A stretch of 52,348 nucleotides of DNA from Nocardia jejuensis NBRC 103114 (GTDB taxonomy: Bacteria; Actinomycetota; Actinomycetes; Mycobacteriales; Mycobacteriaceae): NCBI RefSeq assembly GCF_001613145.1, contig NZ_BDBU01000063.1, positions 1-52,348 of the forward strand, written 5' to 3'. Below the pieces are notes generated by a model. It had not been told where the DNA came from and made no database searches. It worked only from the letters and a program-made list of their open reading frames with translations. The position numbers were made by a program, and so were the translations under genes. Below, in pieces: positions 25,567 through 34,800 of the stretch (within the stretch, counting starts at the first letter, position 1; each line of letters starts with the position of its first letter).

Positions 25567-25965
25567 CTACCCGCGACCGAAGAGCTTGTTGTTGAGGATC
25601 TGCCGCAGCGGCGAGAGCGCCCCGTCGTAGGTGACCCGATCGGCGCGCACGGTGTGCAGGCTGGCGTCCCCGCGCTTGGGGTCCTCGCAGATGACGCGGA
25701 GCGTCTTGCTGCTGCGGTGCGGTCCGAGCGTGAGATCCACGGTGCCGTCGCTCGCGACCGTGCCCCAGGGCCCGCTCACGTCGGCGGCGGCGATCTGGCA
25801 CTTGTAGCCGGATTTCTCCCCGCTCACATGGGCGGTGATCGCGGTGCGCCCCTGGATGACGGCCTTGGGCTGGCCATCCGCGGCGGCGGCGCCGGCGGCG
25901 AGTGCGGTGCCGATCATGCCGAGTACGACGGCGGTGGTGATGCGGGTGCGGAGCGAGCGGTTCAT
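25567..25965 (-). CDS. Exported hypothetical protein (132 residues)
   Basis: 132 residues from ATG at 25965. A Sec signal peptide (RTRITTAVVLGMIGTALAAG, then AAAADG) precedes a mature domain of about 100 residues with two cysteines (GYKCQIAA and RVICEDPK) that probably form one disulfide. The strand pattern AVIQGRTAITAHVSGEKSGYK followed by GTVDLTLGPHRSSKTLRVIC suggests a small beta-sandwich. No known family. It is convergent with the LLM gene and divergent from the ctaD leader region. Confidence 0.7.
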   Translation of the reverse strand: MNRSLRTRITTAVVLGMIGTALAAGAAAADGQPKAVIQGRTAITAHVSGEKSGYKCQIAAADVSGPWGTVASDGTVDLTLGPHRSSKTLRVICEDPKRGDASLHTVRADRVTYDGALSPLRQILNNKLFGRG

Positions 25966-26385
25966 GGTTCTGATAATCAAGCCTGGTCCGTGAGGATTCT
26001 GTGACGTCAGCGGGTTAACCGAGGATGAATTGCGCGCCAAGACTCTCACCCCACGATCTGATCGTTGCGTTCCGTTCTCCGACAGTATCCGATAGCGATC
26101 GCCGCGCGAGCGGGCCCGATTCCCGCCCGGATGAATACCGACCGGTATCGCTGCACGTCACCGGGATGTCGGCGACCCGTCGATAGTTTGCGACACGCAG
26201 ATTCGCCGGTACCGGACCGAACCGCGCTCCGAACCCGGCTTCTCACTGGTCGGCCGGAGTGTTCTCTGCCAGAATGCAATTGCTGTTAGTACGCTGAGTT
26301 GCCCCTCAGACCAGGGTGGCGCCGTTCATCGTGGGTTCCGGAGCCGGATCGTCTCGCGCTGCGGACCGACCTCCAGGAGGATGTG
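25966..26385. other. Intergenic region upstream of ctaD
   Basis: About 420 bases between divergent genes. Short open frames exist on both strands but lack ribosome sites and look Arg/Pro-biased, so no gene is called. A small hairpin (CTGAG at 26294-26298 with CTCAG at 26305-26309) lies in the presumed ctaD leader. The ctaD start has AGGAGG at 26375-26380. Confidence 0.5.
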
Positions 26386-28122
26386 GTGACAGCCGTAGCT
26401 CCCAAGCCGGAAGCCGGATTACAGGCCTCCCGGCCTTATCCGCCTCGGCTGGGCCCCAAGGGTTCCTTTCTCTACAAGGCGGTGACGACGACCGATCCCA
26501 AGGTCCTCGGCGTCATGTACCTGACCACGGCCATCACGTTCTTCCTCATCGGTGGTCTGATGGCGCTGCTCATGCGCGGCGAACTGGCGCGACCGGGCAT
26601 GCAGTTCCTTTCGACCGAACAGTTCAACCAGCTGTTCACCATGCACGGCACGATCATGCTGCTGTTCTACGCGACGGCCATCGTCTTCGGCTTCGCGAAC
26701 GTGATCCTGCCGCTGCAGATCGGCGCGCCCGATGTGGCGTTCCCGCGCCTGAACGCCTTCAGCTACTGGCTGTACCTGTTCGGGGCGACCATGGCGACCG
26801 CCGGATTCGTGACCCCCGGTGGCGCGGCCGACTTCGGCTGGACCGCGTACACCCCGCTCTCGGACATCGTGCACTCCCCGGGCGTCGGCGCGGATCTGTG
26901 GATCCTGGGTCTGGCCGTCTCGGGTCTGGGCACCATTCTCGGTGGCGTCAACATGCTCACCACCGTGGTCTGCCTGCGCTGCCCCGGTATGACCATGTTC
27001 CGGATGCCGATCTTCACCTGGAACATCGCGATCACCAGCATCCTGGTCCTGCTGGCCTTCCCGCTGCTGACCGCGGCGCTGTTCGGCCTGGCGTACGACC
27101 GGCACCTCGGTGGTCACATCTACGACCCGGCCAACGGCGGCGCGATCCTGTACCAGCACCTGTTCTGGTACTTCGGGCATCCCGAGGTGTACATCATCGC
27201 GCTGCCGTTCTTCGGCATCGTCTCGGAGATCTATCCGGTGTTCAGCCGTAAGCCGATCTTCGGGTACACCACCCTGGTCTACGCGACCATGGCCATCGCG
27301 GCGCTGTCCATCGCGGTGTGGGCGCACCACATGTACGCGACGGGATCGGTTCTGCTGCCGTACTTCTCGTTCATGACCTTCCTGATCGCCGTGCCGACGG
27401 GCGTGAAGTTCTTCAACTGGATCGGCACCATGTGGAAGGGGCAGTTGACCTTCGAGACACCGATGCTGTGGTCCATCGGCTTCCTGGTGACCTTCCTCTT
27501 CGGTGGTCTCTCCGGCGTCATCCTGGCGTCGCCGCCGATCGACTTCCATGTCTCGGACTCGTATTTCGTTGTGGCGCACTTCCATTACGTGCTGTTCGGC
27601 ACCATCGTGTTCGCGACGTTCGCGGGCATCTACTTCTGGTTCCCGAAGATGACCGGCCGCATGATGGACGAGCGCCTGGGCAAGTGGCACTTCTGGGCCA
27701 CCTTCATCGGCTTCCACACCACCTTCCTGGTGCAGCACTGGCTGGGCAACGAGGGCATGCCGCGCCGGTACGCGGATTACCTTCCGACGGACGGGTTCAC
27801 GGCGCTGAACACCATCTCCACCATCGGAGCGTTCATCCTGGGCGCGTCGATGCTGCCGTTCGTCTGGAACATCTTCAAGAGCTTCCGGTACGGCGAAGTG
27901 GTCACGGTGGACGATCCGTGGGGCTACGGCAATTCGCTCGAATGGGCGACCTCCTGCCCGCCGCCGCGGCACAACTTCTACGAGCTGCCGAAGATCCGTT
28001 CGGAACGTCCGGCGTTCGAGCTGCACTACCCGCACATGGTCGAGCGCATGCGCGCCGAGGCCCATGTCGGCTGGGGCTCGAAGTCGCACGACCTGCACGA
28101 GCCCATCGAGATCCCCGGCTGA
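26386..28122 (+). CDS. ctaD: Cytochrome c oxidase subunit I (aa3-type)
   Basis: 578 residues from GTG at 26386, five bases after AGGAGG; an upstream ATG at 26299 would add 29 unlikely residues. Twelve membrane segments. It is the catalytic subunit of the aa3 terminal oxidase, reducing oxygen to water and pumping protons. Ligands are all present: low-spin haem H87 (FTMHGTIM) and H400; CuB H265, H314 and H315, with the cross-linked tyrosine Y269 in HPEVY; high-spin haem H398 (HFHY). The C-terminus HNFYELPKIRSERPAFELHYPHMVERMRAEAH is as in mycobacteria. The other oxidase genes are not in the window, as usual for actinobacterial ctaD. Strong terminator follows. Confidence 0.96.
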   Translation: MTAVAPKPEAGLQASRPYPPRLGPKGSFLYKAVTTTDPKVLGVMYLTTAITFFLIGGLMALLMRGELARPGMQFLSTEQFNQLFTMHGTIMLLFYATAIVFGFANVILPLQIGAPDVAFPRLNAFSYWLYLFGATMATAGFVTPGGAADFGWTAYTPLSDIVHSPGVGADLWILGLAVSGLGTILGGVNMLTTVVCLRCPGMTMFRMPIFTWNIAITSILVLLAFPLLTAALFGLAYDRHLGGHIYDPANGGAILYQHLFWYFGHPEVYIIALPFFGIVSEIYPVFSRKPIFGYTTLVYATMAIAALSIAVWAHHMYATGSVLLPYFSFMTFLIAVPTGVKFFNWIGTMWKGQLTFETPMLWSIGFLVTFLFGGLSGVILASPPIDFHVSDSYFVVAHFHYVLFGTIVFATFAGIYFWFPKMTGRMMDERLGKWHFWATFIGFHTTFLVQHWLGNEGMPRRYADYLPTDGFTALNTISTIGAFILGASMLPFVWNIFKSFRYGEVVTVDDPWGYGNSLEWATSCPPPRHNFYELPKIRSERPAFELHYPHMVERMRAEAHVGWGSKSHDLHEPIEIPG

Positions 28123-28140
28123 TCCATTCCCGGCTCTTCC

Positions 28141-28172
28141 ACGCGGCACCCGTCCTCGCACGGGTGCCGCGT
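28141..28172 (+). terminator. Intrinsic terminator of ctaD
   Basis: A perfect 13-bp stem, ACGCGGCACCCGT at 28141-28153 and ACGGGTGCCGCGT at 28160-28172, has a six-base loop and is followed by TCGTTTT. It begins 19 bases after the ctaD stop. Confidence 0.85.
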
Positions 28173-28185
28173 TCGTTTTCCGTGT

Positions 28186-28743
28186 GGCGTCGGGCATCTC
28201 GTGATCCAGGTGGCGCGGGCTCTGGGGGCGTCGCGGGTGGTCGCGGCGGTGGGCGACTCCGGCAAGGCCGACTTCCTGCGTGAGTGCGGCGCGGACGCGG
28301 TGGTGACGTACGGCGAGTCGTGGGGTGAGCCCGTCGACGTGCTTCTCGACGGCGTCGGCGGGGAGCTGCTGGGTCGGGGGCTGAATGCTCTTGCGCCGCA
28401 GGGTCGTCTGGTCGCCTTCAGTGCGGGTGGCGGCACGATCGACGCGGGTGACCTGCTCGCCGACCTGAAGACCGTCACCGGCTTCTCGATGGGGCTGCTG
28501 AGCCGCACCCGGCCCGAACTGCTGGATTCCTGGCGTGCGGAACTGTGGGAGCTGCTCGCCGCCGGACACCTGCGTCCGCGGCACACGGTGCTGCCGTGGG
28601 ATCGGATCGCCGAGGGCATCGAACTCATCGAATCGCGCCGCAATCTCGGCCGCGTCGCGGTGCGGATCGAGGATCGAGCCGCGTCCTCGCCGGGTTACGG
28701 CGGTGCGGTGCGGCATCATTCGGCGATATCGGCGGCGGGCTGA
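28186..28743 (+). pseudogene. 5'-truncated quinone oxidoreductase (MDR family) fragment
   Basis: The frame carries only the C-terminal half of a medium-chain dehydrogenase/quinone oxidoreductase. It opens inside the nucleotide-binding motif (GVGHLVIQVARALGASRVVAA) and continues with FLRECGADAVVTY, VDVLLDGVGG, LNALAPQGRLVAFSAGG, ending near IELIESRRNLGRVAVRI. The N-terminal catalytic domain of about 150 residues is absent: the homology begins 14 bases after the ctaD terminator stem. A GTG at 28201 could start translation, but a lone half-Rossmann domain is unlikely to act. A deletion that joined the ctaD terminator to this gene is the simplest explanation. Confidence 0.75.
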
Positions 28744-28772
28744 TCACTCGTCCACTTACGGCACGAACGGAA

Positions 28773-28801
28773 TTGCAGCAGACTTCCAGCAAATCTACGG
28801 T
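28773..28801 (+). promoter_or_regulatory. Candidate promoter of the NRPS-uvrA-like operon
   Basis: TTGCAG at 28773-28778 and TACGGT at 28796-28801 are 17 bases apart. The -10 fits TAnnnT. This would give a leader of about 80 bases before the NRPS GTG at 28886. Sequence prediction only. Confidence 0.4.
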
Positions 28802-28885
28802 ACTGTCCGCGGCGGGACGTGCAAACAACGGCGTTGTCCTATTGCGCCCCGGCGCATTCCGCAGGTCTCGACTTCGGGAGGGACA

Positions 28886-31800
28886 GTGCTCGCCGATTCT
28901 CCGAATGTTTACCAGGCCGTGCCGTTCGAATTGTCCCGAGCACAAACGGAATTGTGGCTCGCGGACGACTTCGCGTGTGTAGACGGCGCTTCGGATGACG
29001 TCGACCGCCCACGTGCGCTGCCGGGGCAGGCGCACTATCTGCAGCTGCGGGGTGAGCTCGACGCCGACCTCTTCCACGACGCGAGTCATCGCGCCTTCGA
29101 GGAGTTCGGCGTCGGGCGACTGCGGATCGGATCCGCGAGCGGGCGGCCGTACCAGTGGATGGCCGCCGATATCGGCGGCGGGCTCGAGCGCGTCGACCTC
29201 GGCGGCGAGCCCGATCCGCATGCGGCAGCGCTGGACTGGATGGACCGCCGGCATCGCACGCCCATCGACCTCGTGGACGCGCCGCTGTGGGCGGCCGCCC
29301 TGCTGCGGGTCGGTCCGGACCATCACATCTGGTACGCGCAGATGCATCACATCGCCATCGACGGCTACGGCGGGCTCAGCCTGATCGCACGCATCGGCCA
29401 GTGGTACGAGGCGCTGCTGGCCGGCGGCACGCCGCCCGCGTTCGGCGGGCTCGCTCCGGCCCAGATTCAGGCCGCCGACGCCGAGTACCGCGCCTCCACG
29501 CGCTTCGCGGCCGATCGCGACTACTGGCGAGATCGCTTCGCGGACTGGACCGCACCGCTGCCGGTGGGCTCCGTCCCGCGTCCACGGCGCCGCGATGCGC
29601 TGCCGCCCGCGCTGCGCACCGCGGGCGCGCTGTCGGCGCGGGAGTGGGACCGCCTGGAGCGCCTCGCGGCCGACTGCGCCGCCAGTCCCGCGCAGGTGCT
29701 CGTGGCGGCGGTCTGCGCCTTCCGCGCGGGTATGGCGGGCGAGCCGGATCCGACCATCCTGCTGGCCGCCTCGGCGCGAACCACGGCCGCGCTCAAGAAG
29801 TCCGGCGGCATGCTCGCCAACGTGCTGCCGATCCGGCTGCGCTGTGCGGGCGGGGTGAGCGTGCGGGAGCTCATCGCGGCCGCGGCCCGCGAGACCACCG
29901 GCGGACTGCGGCATCAGCGCTACCGCTTCGAGGATCTGCGCCGCGATCTCGGGGTCGGCGCGGAGCGGACGCTCGGCCCGAGCGTGAATCTGATGTTCTT
30001 CGATCGCACCAGCCGGTTCGGAGCGGCGGTCGGTGAATACGCCATCCTCTCGTCCGGTTCCGTGGCCGATCTGCATTTCAATCTCTATCGCGCGGGTGCG
30101 GAGCAGGGCCTGTCGGTGGATATCCTCGCCAACCCCGAAAAGCACAGTCCCGGGGAGCTGGACGACCAACTCCGGCACCTACTGCTATTTATCAGCAACT
30201 TTATCGAGGCTGACCCTGACTCACCGGTCGGGCGGATTCCACTGCTCGACGATTGCGAGCGTGAGCGAATTCTGCGGGTCCCGATTCCGGCCCCGCCGAT
30301 CGATCCCGCGCTGCTGCCGGACCTCCTCGCCGCCGGCGTCGGCCGGGCGCCCTCCGCGGCGGCCGTGGTCTGCGGAGACATCAGCCTCACCTACGCCGAA
30401 CTCGATTCCCTCTCGAATCGTCTGGCTCGCAGCCTCGTTCAGCGTGGTCTGGGCCCGGAGGACATCGTCGCGGTCGCGGCCCGCCGCTCGGCGGAATGGG
30501 TGACCGCCGTCTGGGGGATCGCGAAGTCCGGCGCGGCCTACCTCCCCATCGACCCCGGCCACCCCGCCGACCGCATCGAGGCCGCGCTGAGCGGAGCCGC
30601 CGTGCGGCTGGTGATCACCACCGCGACAACCGAACTGCCGGACGTCCTGAAGCAGGGGCGGGACGAGTCGGGCCCGGTGCGTGTCGAGCGGGAGTTGCTG
30701 GTGCTCGACCACGCGCTGCGGCCCAGCGCGCTCGCGGGCATTCACGACGCGCCGCTGACGGGGGACGAACGGGTTCGACCGCTGCGGCCCGGCCATCCGG
30801 CGTACCTCGTCTACACCTCCGGATCCAGCGGAATCCCCAAGGGCGCGATCGTCACTCACGCCGGTCTGTCGAATCTGGTCGCCGCGCAGTCGGAGCATCT
30901 CCCCGCCGGACCGGGCGACCGCATGCTGTGCGTCACCACGACCACCTTCGACGCCTCGATCTGGGAACTGCTGCGCGCCGCGACCAGCGGAGCGACCCTG
31001 GTCATCGCCACCGGGGACGCCTACGCGGGCCCCCTGCTGGCCGATCTCGTTCGTCGCGAACGCATTTCCCACGCCTTCATCACCCCGGCGGTCCTCGCCG
31101 GGACCGATCCGGCGGGCCTGGACTCGCTGCGCTACCTCTGCACCGGGGGCGAGGACTGTCCCCAATCTGTCGTCACGGCGTGGTCTTCGGGCCGCACATT
31201 GGTCAATGCCTACGGTCCGACCGAGGCCACCATCGTCACCAACCTCGGTCTGCTGGACCCCGATCGCCAGGTCTCGCTCGGCTCGGCCGTCCCCGGCGTC
31301 CGCTGCCATGTGCTGGACCCGTGGCTGCGACCCGTCCCCGTCGGTGTCCTGGGCGAGCTCTACCTGGGCGGCCCCGCACTGGCCCGCGGCTACCTGGCCC
31401 TACCGGGCTCGACCGCCGCGCGTTTCCTGGCCGATCCCTTCAGCACGGGTGATCGGCTCTACCGCACCGGCGACCTGGTGACCCGGAACGAGCACGGCGA
31501 CATCGACTTCCACGGCCGGGCCGACTTCCAGGTCAAGGTTCGCGGCCTGCGCGTCGAACTCGGCGAAATCGAATCCGTCATCGGTGACCACCCCGGCGTG
31601 GCGCAGGCCGTGGTCATCGTCCGGACCGACGGGATCGCCGCGGCCGAGCCCGAGGGCGGTCCGCGATCCGCGCCCCGGATCGTCGCCTACGCCGTCCCCG
31701 AACCGGGCTGCCTGCTCACCACCCGGGAATTGGAAGAGACCGCGGCGCAGAGCCTGCCCGCCTACATGATGCCGACGATCGTCCTGCTGGATCGATTCCC

Positions 31801-34800
31801 CGTCACGGCCAACGGGAAGGTCGACCGCCGGGCGCTGCCTGCCCCGGCAAGGGTCGAGACGGCCTACCGGGCTCCCGTCACGGCGGTGGAAAAGATTGTG
31901 GCGGAGGCCTTCTCGGCCGTCCTGCGTGGCGAGGTCCGCGCGCCCGAGGACGGCGGTGAAGATGTTGCCGCCGAGCAGGAGTCGCCCGGCGCGAGCGTCG
32001 TTCGATCGGACCGAGAGTCTTCGGCGGGGATCCACGGGGTCGCGCGATCGGCGAACGAGCGTGCGCGGCGGCACGGTGAGACCGGCGGACCGTCTGTCGG
32101 CCTGGATCACGACTTCTTCGCCCTGGGCGGGGATTCGCTGACGGCGGCGCTGGTGGCGGCGCGCGTGGGCGCTGCGCTCGGCATCGAGTTCGGGGTCCGG
32201 GATTTGTTCGAGGCGAGCACGGTGCAGGGGTTGGCCCAGCGCCTGCACCGGCAACTGGACCGGATCGACCGTGACCCGAACATGCTTGTCTGTGAACCCG
32301 CTTCGCTGTCCGCGGCCGATCGCCGCAGCGTGCTGCACGAGTGGAACGACACCAGCCAGGCCGTCCCGCTGACCTTGCCGCAACTGCTCACCCGTGCCGC
32401 CGCCTATGCCCCCGACGCCGAGGCAGTGGTGTGCGAACACGCCACGCTGACCTATCGGGATCTGTCCGCGCGGTCGAATCGGCTGGCGCGCACCCTGATC
32501 GCTCGCGGCATCGGGCCGGAAGACGTGGTCGCGGTGGCATTGCCACGGTCCGTGGAGTGGGTGGTCGCGGTGTGCGCGGTGGCACACGCCGGTGCGGCAT
32601 ACCTGCCCGTGGATCCGGACGCACCCGCCGAACGCATTCGCGCCATGCTCACCGATTCCCGTGCGGCATTTGGCATCACCACGGCGAGTTACCATCCCGA
32701 ATTGCCCCGACTCTCGGGCGAATGGCTCCTGGCCGAGTCGATCCCGGCCGCCCACCTGGACGGCCGAGTCGCCGGTACCGATTCGGTCACCCCGGCCGCC
32801 GAGTCCGATCCGGTTGTCCCGATCACCGACGCCGACCGGATCCGCCCGCTGCGGCTGCAACATCCGGCCTACATCGTCTACCGCTCGAGTTCCGAGAGAA
32901 CGCTCAGAGGCGTCACCCTCACACATGCCGGGCTGGCGAATATCGTTGTCACCCAGGCGCAGAGATGCGACGCCGATCCCGACGCCCGCGTGCTCGCCGC
33001 CGCGGCACCGGCCGACGACTCCTCGATCTGGGAACTGCTGCTGGCGCTGGCGGGCGGCGCGACCCTGGTGCTCGCCCCACCGCGGGTGAACCTCGACGCC
33101 GACCTGCGCGAACTGCTCGTGCGCGAGCGCATCACCCACTGCATGCTCACTCCCGGCGTCGTGGCATCCCTCCCGGATCCGCGCCGTCTGCCCGACCTGC
33201 GGCTCGTGGTCACCCAAGGCGAGTGCTGCCCCGCCGACCTGGCCCGCCCGTGGTCGCCGGACCGAACGTTCCTCACCGCGTACGGCCCCGCCGAGGCCAC
33301 CATCGTCTCGACCGTCAGCCGCCCGTACAGCGAATCGGACTCGCACACCGCCGTTCCCATCGGCCAACCGGTGGTCGGAGCCCGCTGCTATGTCCTGGAC
33401 CGCCGGCTCGAGCCCGTACCCCCGGGCGTGGTCGGCGAGGTCTACATCGCCGGTCCCGGCCTGGCTCGCGGGTACCTGCACCGCCCGTCCGCCACCGGCG
33501 CGGGCTTCGTGGCGGACCCCTTCCACGCCCCGGGCCGCCGCATGTACCGCACCGGTGACCTGGGCTCCTGGCACCCCGACGGCCATCTGGAACACCACGG
33601 CCGCACCGACTTCCACCCCGCGCCGTGCGACATCCACATCGCCCGCCCCGCCGATTCCAGCGACCCCGCCGTCCCACCGCCCCCCTTCCCGGGCTCCGAT
33701 TCGCCCACCGGAGCCGAAAACATCACCGGAGCCGAGGCGACTACCCAGTTCACGGTCTCCGCGAGCGGACAGACGGCCACCCGGAGCAGCGTCAGCACGA
33801 AGGGAGAGGCGATATCCGGAGCCGGAGTTGGCGCTGGGACCGAAGCCAGGGCAGAAGCCGTGGCCGAGACCGAGACAACCGCCGGGCGCGGGAGGACCAC
33901 CGGAGCCGATTCGGCGATCACTGGGGATACAGTCACCTCGCCGAGTCGCGACAGTGATTCCGTAGCAGCGCCTTCGGCAGGTGAAACGCGGTCGGCCGAA
34001 CCAGTTGGCATGGTCGACGTCGACGCTGGCGCAGCGGGTTCGGCCGCGGCGCTGCCGGAGCCGGCAGACGCCACGACGGCGTCCCCGTGGGATCAGGTCC
34101 GGCCGGAGCGAGTTCCGCTTTCTCCGGCGCAGCACGGGATCTGGCTGCTCGATCGGGCCGGTGCGGGCGCGGCCTATCACATTCCGCTGGCGGTGCGGCT
34201 GCGCGGCGTACTGGATGTGTCAGCCATGGCCGCGGCCGTCGGCGATGTCGTGGCGCGGCACGAGGCCCTGCGGACGTACTTTCCGGAGCACGCCGGTGAG
34301 CCGTATCAGGCTGTGGCGGAAGCGGATTTCAGATCGCTGGAAGTGCAGCGGGTATCGGCGCGGAATCTCGATCGAGCACTCGCTGAGTTCGCGGCCGCTC
34401 CGTTCGACCTGGCTGTCGCGCCGCCGCTGCGAGTTCGCCTGTACGCGGTCGACGGTGTGGCGCAGGCACATTGGGTCCTGGCCATGGTGGTGCATCATGT
34501 GAACGCGGACGGGTTTTCGCTGGGCCCGCTGAGCCGGGATCTGGCCCGGGCGTATGTGTCTCGCGCGCGAGGTGTTCCGCCGGACTGGTCGCCGCTGCCC
34601 GTGCAGTACGCGGAGTACACGCGGTGGAAACAGGCTCGGCTGGGAAACCCTCAGGACCCCGGTTCCGAGCTGAACCGCGGACTCGCGCACTGGTCCCGGG
34701 TGCTGGCGAACGCGCCGGGCGAACTGCTGCTGCCCAGGGATCGACCGCGTCCCGACATCGCGCGCCATACCGGCTCCTGCGTGGAATGCGTTCTCCCGCA

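Noticed and set aside
26046..26289. Two overlapping frames of about 75 codons upstream of ctaD
   Set aside because: Arg/Ser/Pro-rich, no ribosome site, no signal or membrane segment, and mutually antisense.
26419..28719. 766-codon minus-strand frame opposite ctaD
   Set aside because: ctaD on the other strand is certain from its haem and copper ligands; the antisense frame is Arg/Asp/Gly-biased noise.
28535..28885. Upstream extension of the NRPS reading frame by 117 codons
   Set aside because: The extension lies over the oxidoreductase fragment in another frame and reads as Cys/Arg/Ser-rich noise; the GTG at 28886 has a strong ribosome site just before the C domain.
31400..34180. 926-codon minus-strand frame opposite the NRPS
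   Set aside because: Composition is repetitive Gly/Arg/Asp with no motif, while the plus strand holds clear NRPS domains with all core motifs. The same applies to 35378-36919 and 39038-40648.
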